A stretch of 64,000 bases of DNA, taken from an uncultured Christensenellaceae bacterium. Lineage in GTDB: Bacteria > Bacillota > Clostridia > Christensenellales > Borkfalkiaceae. Location: assembly GCA_910588645.1 (NCBI GenBank), contig CAJUOY010000004.1:34425-98424 (forward strand), given 5' to 3'. Of the stretch, positions 60,831 through 64,000 are shown piece after piece (positions within the stretch are counted from its first letter, which is position 1; every line of letters begins with the position of its first letter). The translations under genes and the position numbers were made by a program. The notes below the pieces were generated by a model. It was not told the origin of the DNA, searched no databases, and was given only the letters and a program-made list of their open reading frames with translations.

Positions 60831-61445
60831 CCGAAGCTATGCAGTTCGGACTTTTGGGGCGAACGCGGCGGACAATTATCTTACGGCAATTTGCAGGACA
60901 GCTTTCACGAGCGAATCGGTATTCACTACGGTTTGGATCGCGGCGAAGTCGGAATCAATAAAAAGCACACGACCAAATACCAATGGCAGAAAACACAGCA
61001 GGAAGCCGAACTTGCCGCTCTAAACGATGAAAAAGTCCACGCGGAAGAAATAATCGAGCAAGCGCAAACCACCGTTGCCACGAGAGATAAAGCGTTGGAA
61101 GAATTAAAACCGTTACAAGGCTATTTAGACGCATTTCACGAAGCGTTGAACGGCGAACTTCCTTTCTCGCCGGGCAAGTTAAAGAAAATGCTTATAGGCT
61201 TAATGACCGAGTATAAACGGCTCGAAGAAGAAAAGAAAATCACGGACAAAGACCGTGAAAACCTATTTAGCGAGTTGCAGAAAGCCGAGCGGCGTATTCC
61301 CGAGCTTGAAAAGTACAAAGAGTTTGTCGCTTTCATCAACGAATACGCGCCAGACAAGTTGGACGAAGCAAAGCGCACGGCAACCGAGCGCAAGAACGCA
61401 CCGAAGCCACCCGCTTCCATAAAACGAAATTGGTGGACGAAGTAA
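60744..61445 (+). pseudogene. C-terminal remnant of a MobV/Pre-type relaxase gene
   Basis: The sequence from about codon 29 of this frame resembles plasmid mobilisation (Mob/Pre) proteins after their catalytic part: VYEYVELEHPKLCSSDFWGERG, LQDSFHERIGIHYGLDRGEVG, KHTTKYQWQK, then a long Glu/Lys-rich coiled coil and the end APKPPASIKRNWWTK. The N-terminal ~200 residues with the relaxase His/Tyr centre are missing and there is no ribosome site. It is joined to the PIWI fragment on the opposite strand near 60725. Confidence 0.7.
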
Positions 61446-61482
61446 AAAATTAAAAACCGTTCTACTACTCTATCGGATTCCG

Positions 61483-61511
61483 TTGACAAGATACCCTTAA
61501 AAGCGTATAAT
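61483..61511 (+). promoter_or_regulatory. Consensus sigma-A promoter of the small island gene
   Basis: A perfect TTGACA (61483-61488), a 17-bp spacer and a perfect TATAAT (61506-61511). Confidence 0.85.
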
Positions 61512-61522
61512 AAGAAAAAGGC

Positions 61523-61537
61523 GTGTCAATACGACAC
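61523..61537 (+). promoter_or_regulatory. Operator-like inverted repeat GTGTC-N5-GACAC
   Basis: An exact inverted repeat in the leader between the promoter and the ribosome site, well placed for autoregulation by the encoded ribbon-helix-helix-like protein. Confidence 0.4.
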
Positions 61538-61557
61538 ATATATTTATGGAGGGCATT

Positions 61558-61776
61558 ATGAAACCGAGAGCGGAAAAAGATAAGAATTACGAAGAACGGC
61601 ACAGAGAAGAACGCAAAGCAAAGAGTTTGGTTTGGGGGACGAGCGTGCCGAGAAAACAGGCAGAAGAAATAAACGCATTTTTAATGAAGAACGGTTACAC
61701 GAAAGTCCGTCTTATAGAAGCGGGATACAAAGCATTATTAGAAGAAGCCGCTATGAAAGAGAAAAACGGACAGTAA
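61558..61776 (+). CDS. Small ribbon-helix-helix-like protein
   Basis: A 72-residue basic protein. The N-terminal third is charged (KPRAEKDKNYEERHREERKAK). The rest, SLVWGTSVPRKQAEEINAFL...GYTKVRLIEAGYKALLEE, has the strand-helix-helix pattern of small RHH regulators or relaxosome accessory proteins. I use ATG 61558, which has GGAGGG 4-5 bases upstream; the ATG at 61546 would place that site inside the gene. It has a consensus promoter and an operator-like repeat. Mobile elements often carry such a gene beside a mobilisation or recombinase gene. Confidence 0.7.
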   Translation: MKPRAEKDKNYEERHREERKAKSLVWGTSVPRKQAEEINAFLMKNGYTKVRLIEAGYKALLEEAAMKEKNGQ

Positions 61777-61863
61777 TCGAAAAGCAAACTAAACTTATGT
61801 GTTCTTCTTGCGGAACGGGAACAAATAACGTGAAACGCCCGATTTCAGACAAGGAGTACCATT

Positions 61864-62136
61864 ATTAAAACGAACAAAGCAACCACACCAAAGGCAGATT
61901 TACTGTCTTACTACTACGAACAAGAGAACGGCACATTTGTAAGAAGCCGTGAAAAAGTTATCGGGAACACGGTTTATACCGTTATATCTCGCGAAAAGTC
62001 GGACGCCGACGTCACGGCGTTCGACATTACAAAAAGACTAATCGAACGAAATATCGACGAAGCATTGAAGCCGTCTGTTCGGTTATCTCATAAGCAATCG
62101 CTTGGGAGTTGCAATTCGGGAGGTAATAAACAATGA
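61864..62136 (+). CDS. TnpW-like small ORF with no standard start codon
   Basis: A 90-codon frame, KATTPKADLLSYYYEQENGTF...VIGNTVYTVISREKSDADVTAFDITKRLIERNI, whose IGNTVYTV...KRLI pattern recalls the TnpW proteins found before large serine recombinases in Tn4451-like elements. It ends in an ATGA overlap with the recombinase start. No ATG, GTG or TTG occurs before the conserved part. AAGGAG at 61851-61856 is 7 bases before an ATT codon (61864), so either AUU starts translation or the original ATG is lost. A 23-codon frame (MCSSCGTGTNN..., from 61798) ends just across this site. Confidence 0.5.
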   Translation: MKTNKATTPKADLLSYYYEQENGTFVRSREKVIGNTVYTVISREKSDADVTAFDITKRLIERNIDEALKPSVRLSHKQSLGSCNSGGNKQ

Positions 62137-63797
62137 ATTTGCAACCGACAATTAAATATAAGAAAGTAAAAAGTTTGGAAGAACAATGGACGGCTTGCTA
62201 TTGCAGACTGTCCTGCGACGACGATTTGGACGGCGATTCCAACAGTATCCGTAATCAGAAAATGCTGTTACAAAAGTATGCGGACGAAAACCGTTTGAGA
62301 AACGTAAGGTTTTACGTGGACGACGGATATTCGGGAAGCAACTTTGACCGCCCCGACTTCAAACATATGATGGACGACGTGGACAACGGGAAAATATCTA
62401 CCGTTATCGTCAAAGATATGTCGAGATTCGGCAGGGATCACATTCTTGTGGGTTACTACACGAAATACTATCTTGCCGAAGCCGACGTAAGGTTTATAGC
62501 AATCTACGACCAAGTGGACAGCGAAACCAATCCCGACGACGATATTACACCGTTCAAAAACATACTCAACGAGATGTACGCCAAAGATTGCAGTAAGAAA
62601 ATCAAAGCGGTTGTCCGTGCCAAAGGTAATTCGGGCAAGCACGTTACAACTATCCCACCGCTCGGCTATATGAAAAGTCCCGAAGATAAAGAGAAATGGA
62701 TTATAGACGAGAAAGGCGCGGAAATCGTAAGAGAGATTTTCAAACTCTGTATGCAAGGTTACGGTCCGACGCAAATAGCGCGGTTACTCACCGAGCGAAA
62801 AGTTGAAACGCCTGTTATCTACTGCCACAATCACGGCTTACCCACGTCTTTGAAAATTCGGGAAGGCTCGGAAGTTTGGGCACAAAAAACCGTTGCGGGT
62901 ATTCTTGAAAACTTGGAATATACGGGTTGCACCGTAAATTTCAAGTCATATAAGAAGTCGTACAAATCGAAACGACGCATTGACGTTCCAAAAGAAGATT
63001 GGGTTATCTTCGGGAACACGCAAGAAGCAATCATAGACAAGCAGACTTTCGATACCGTTCAAAAGATACGCGAGAACAAACGCCGTCCTACCGATATGGG
63101 CGAGATGAGTCCGCTGTCGGGTATGCTGTACTGCGCAGACTGCGGAAAGAAAATGTATCTTTGCCGGTGTACCACTATGAAGCAAGCGGAATATTTCAAC
63201 TGTTCGTCATATAGGAAGAACTTGAAGCGGACCTGCACTTCGCACCAAATTACGGTTAAAGCGATAACGGCAATCATACAGGACGATTTGAAGCGTACAA
63301 TTCACTTTGCCAAGAACCACAACGAAGAATTTTTACAGACCTTACGCAAGGACGCCGAAGCGAAAACGAAAAAGGAACTCAAAGAGAACCTACGCGAAAT
63401 AGAAACTTCGGAAGAACGCATTGACAAGCTCGACAAGATTATAGAGAGCCTATACGAAGATAAGGTTACGGGTAAAATCTCGGAAGAACGGTATTTGAAA
63501 ATGAGCGATACATACGAAGCCGAGCAAGCCACGCTGAAAGAACGGGTTAAGACTTTGAAAGCGGAAATCGAGAAAGCCAAAGAGCAAGACGATAAAATTC
63601 TCGACTTTATGTTACTCATCTACAAGTACAGCAATTTTGAAGAACTCACACCTGAAATTCTGCGTTCGTTCATCGACAAGGTAATCGTCCACGAGAAAAC
63701 GAAAGTAAACGGGCATTACAGACAAACCGTTGAAATCATTTACAACTTTGTTGGGGCACTCTATCCGCCGTTCTTCGACGATGATGAAATCTACTAA
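62133..63797 (+). CDS. Large serine recombinase (TnpX/DUF4368 type)
   Basis: A 554-residue site-specific recombinase. The resolvase domain has the catalytic serine Ser27 in CYCRLSCDDD, then SIRNQKMLLQKYADEN, DDGYSGSNFDRPDF and KDMSRFGRDHILVGYY. It is followed by the recombinase domain (PPLGYMKSPEDKEKWIIDE...GPTQIARLLTERKV), a zinc ribbon (LYCADCGKKMYLCRC), a coiled coil (about 410-490) and a C-terminal DUF4368-type end (EILRSFIDKVIVHEK...VEIIYNFVGAL). Such enzymes excise and integrate Tn4451-like elements. A strong GGGAGGT ribosome site precedes the ATG. The gene looks intact. Confidence 0.95.
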   Translation: MNLQPTIKYKKVKSLEEQWTACYCRLSCDDDLDGDSNSIRNQKMLLQKYADENRLRNVRFYVDDGYSGSNFDRPDFKHMMDDVDNGKISTVIVKDMSRFGRDHILVGYYTKYYLAEADVRFIAIYDQVDSETNPDDDITPFKNILNEMYAKDCSKKIKAVVRAKGNSGKHVTTIPPLGYMKSPEDKEKWIIDEKGAEIVREIFKLCMQGYGPTQIARLLTERKVETPVIYCHNHGLPTSLKIREGSEVWAQKTVAGILENLEYTGCTVNFKSYKKSYKSKRRIDVPKEDWVIFGNTQEAIIDKQTFDTVQKIRENKRRPTDMGEMSPLSGMLYCADCGKKMYLCRCTTMKQAEYFNCSSYRKNLKRTCTSHQITVKAITAIIQDDLKRTIHFAKNHNEEFLQTLRKDAEAKTKKELKENLREIETSEERIDKLDKIIESLYEDKVTGKISEERYLKMSDTYEAEQATLKERVKTLKAEIEKAKEQDDKILDFMLLIYKYSNFEELTPEILRSFIDKVIVHEKTKVNGHYRQTVEIIYNFVGALYPPFFDDDEIY

Positions 63798-63826
63798 CAC
63801 AAGCAACTAAACCAAGATATGAGAAA

Positions 63827-63849
63827 AGGCGTGGCTTCACGCCACGCCT
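63827..63849 (+). terminator. Stem-loop after the serine recombinase gene
   Basis: Stem AGGCGTGGC / GCCACGCCT with loop TTCAC, followed by TAATTCTCTTTC. Confidence 0.7.
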
Positions 63850-63864
63850 AATTCTCTTTCACAT

Positions 63865-63914
63865 GCGGCTTACCTAAAATTCCCTATGGGAATTACGGTA
63901 AGCCTCCGCTTTTT
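63865..63914. repeat. Right arm of the island's inverted repeat, a nested hairpin
   Basis: Contains the reverse complements of AATTCCCATAGGGAAT (63879-63894) and AAAAAGCGGAGGC (63902-63914) from the left arm. It also folds on itself: GGCTTACC (63867-63874) pairs with GGTAAGCC (63897-63904), around an inner ATTCCC/GGGAAT stem. Confidence 0.7.
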
Positions 63915-63937
63915 GTTTTGCCGTGATATTGTAATTA

Positions 63938-64000
63938 TTAAGCGCTTTGGTTGGGGATATAGTAATGGTCCTTGATATCCGTTACTCTGCGGATTATGGA
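63938..64000 (-). CDS. C-terminal end of an unidentified gene (partial)
   Basis: On the minus strand a frame enters from the right edge and ends in TAA at 63938-63940. The last 20 residues read SIIRRVTDIKDHYYIPNQSA. The order looks protein-like, but it is too short to name. If real, it borders the island on the right. Confidence 0.3.
   Translation of the reverse strand, partial: SIIRRVTDIKDHYYIPNQSA

Noticed and set aside
61798..61868. 23-codon Cys-pair peptide (MCSSCG...) before the TnpW-like frame
   Set aside because: No ribosome site and too short to judge; mentioned only as a possible frameshift partner of the next frame.

Overview
The window looks like chromosome from an anaerobic, endospore-forming Clostridia-type Firmicute, probably an uncultured gut lineage. 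The signs are SpoIIE and SpoIIID, rubrerythrin, formate-tetrahydrofolate ligase, an ATP-driven dehydratase activase, a SAM-I riboswitch and frequent sigma-A promoters (TTGACA/TATAAT, 16-18 bp spacers). I cannot place it more precisely. GC content is moderate and genes are tightly packed, with no gene-free gap over 300 bases. I saw no tRNA, rRNA or CRISPR array.

Layout. 1-3.9 kb: the 3' part of RNase R, smpB, then a methionine pair (O-acetylhomoserine sulfhydrylase and MetA, whose Glu111 predicts acetyl-CoA use). 3.9-10.5 kb: an HtrA-like lipoprotein protease and a UDP-sugar pyrophosphorylase on the minus strand, then nudix-lemA-DUF2207 on the plus strand, L9 and a small DUF1540 gene. 10.5-28.5 kb: housekeeping genes, including glnS (uncommon in Firmicutes), fhs, glyQS, an ABC-F ATPase, a PflX-like radical SAM protein, a SAM riboswitch driving GNAT-metK, proS, a phosphohexomutase, transketolase and a nitroreductase. 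28.5-34.4 kb: a minus-strand surface operon (MBOAT acyltransferase, SGNH/leucine-rich-repeat protein, transglutaminase-like protein). 34.5-40.8 kb: a dehydratase/activase pair, SpoIIID, a cytidylate kinase-like protein, and rubrerythrin followed by two tiny genes. 41-53.7 kb: replication, segregation and lipid genes, with recF-PHP-vanW and plsX-rnc-smc-ftsY on minus and a divergent dnaA-mnmG on plus. 53.8-59.2 kb: a giant ABC exporter and spoIIE.

59.2-63.9 kb is an accessory island bounded by an imperfect inverted repeat. Its left part is AT-rich and holds an intact gene with a C-terminal PD-(D/E)XK (DpnII/MboI-like) nuclease domain. That gene overlaps the 3' end of what I read as the C-terminal remnant of a PIWI/prokaryotic Argonaute gene. 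The Argonaute gene is cut off by the remains of a MobV-type mobilisation gene. To the right lie a small ribbon-helix-helix-like protein with its own promoter and operator-like repeat, a TnpW-like ORF with no normal start codon, and a large serine recombinase. I take this block as the decayed relic of an Argonaute-nuclease defence system caught in a mobile element.

A second pattern is a run of genes whose -10 box sits only 5-8 bases before the start codon with no Shine-Dalgarno sequence (smpB, radical SAM gene, phosphohexomutase, cytidylate kinase-like gene, spoIIE, perhaps the nitroreductase). This suggests that leaderless mRNAs are common in this organism. A perfect 9-bp inverted repeat straddling the plsX -10 box is a good candidate operator for lipid-synthesis control.
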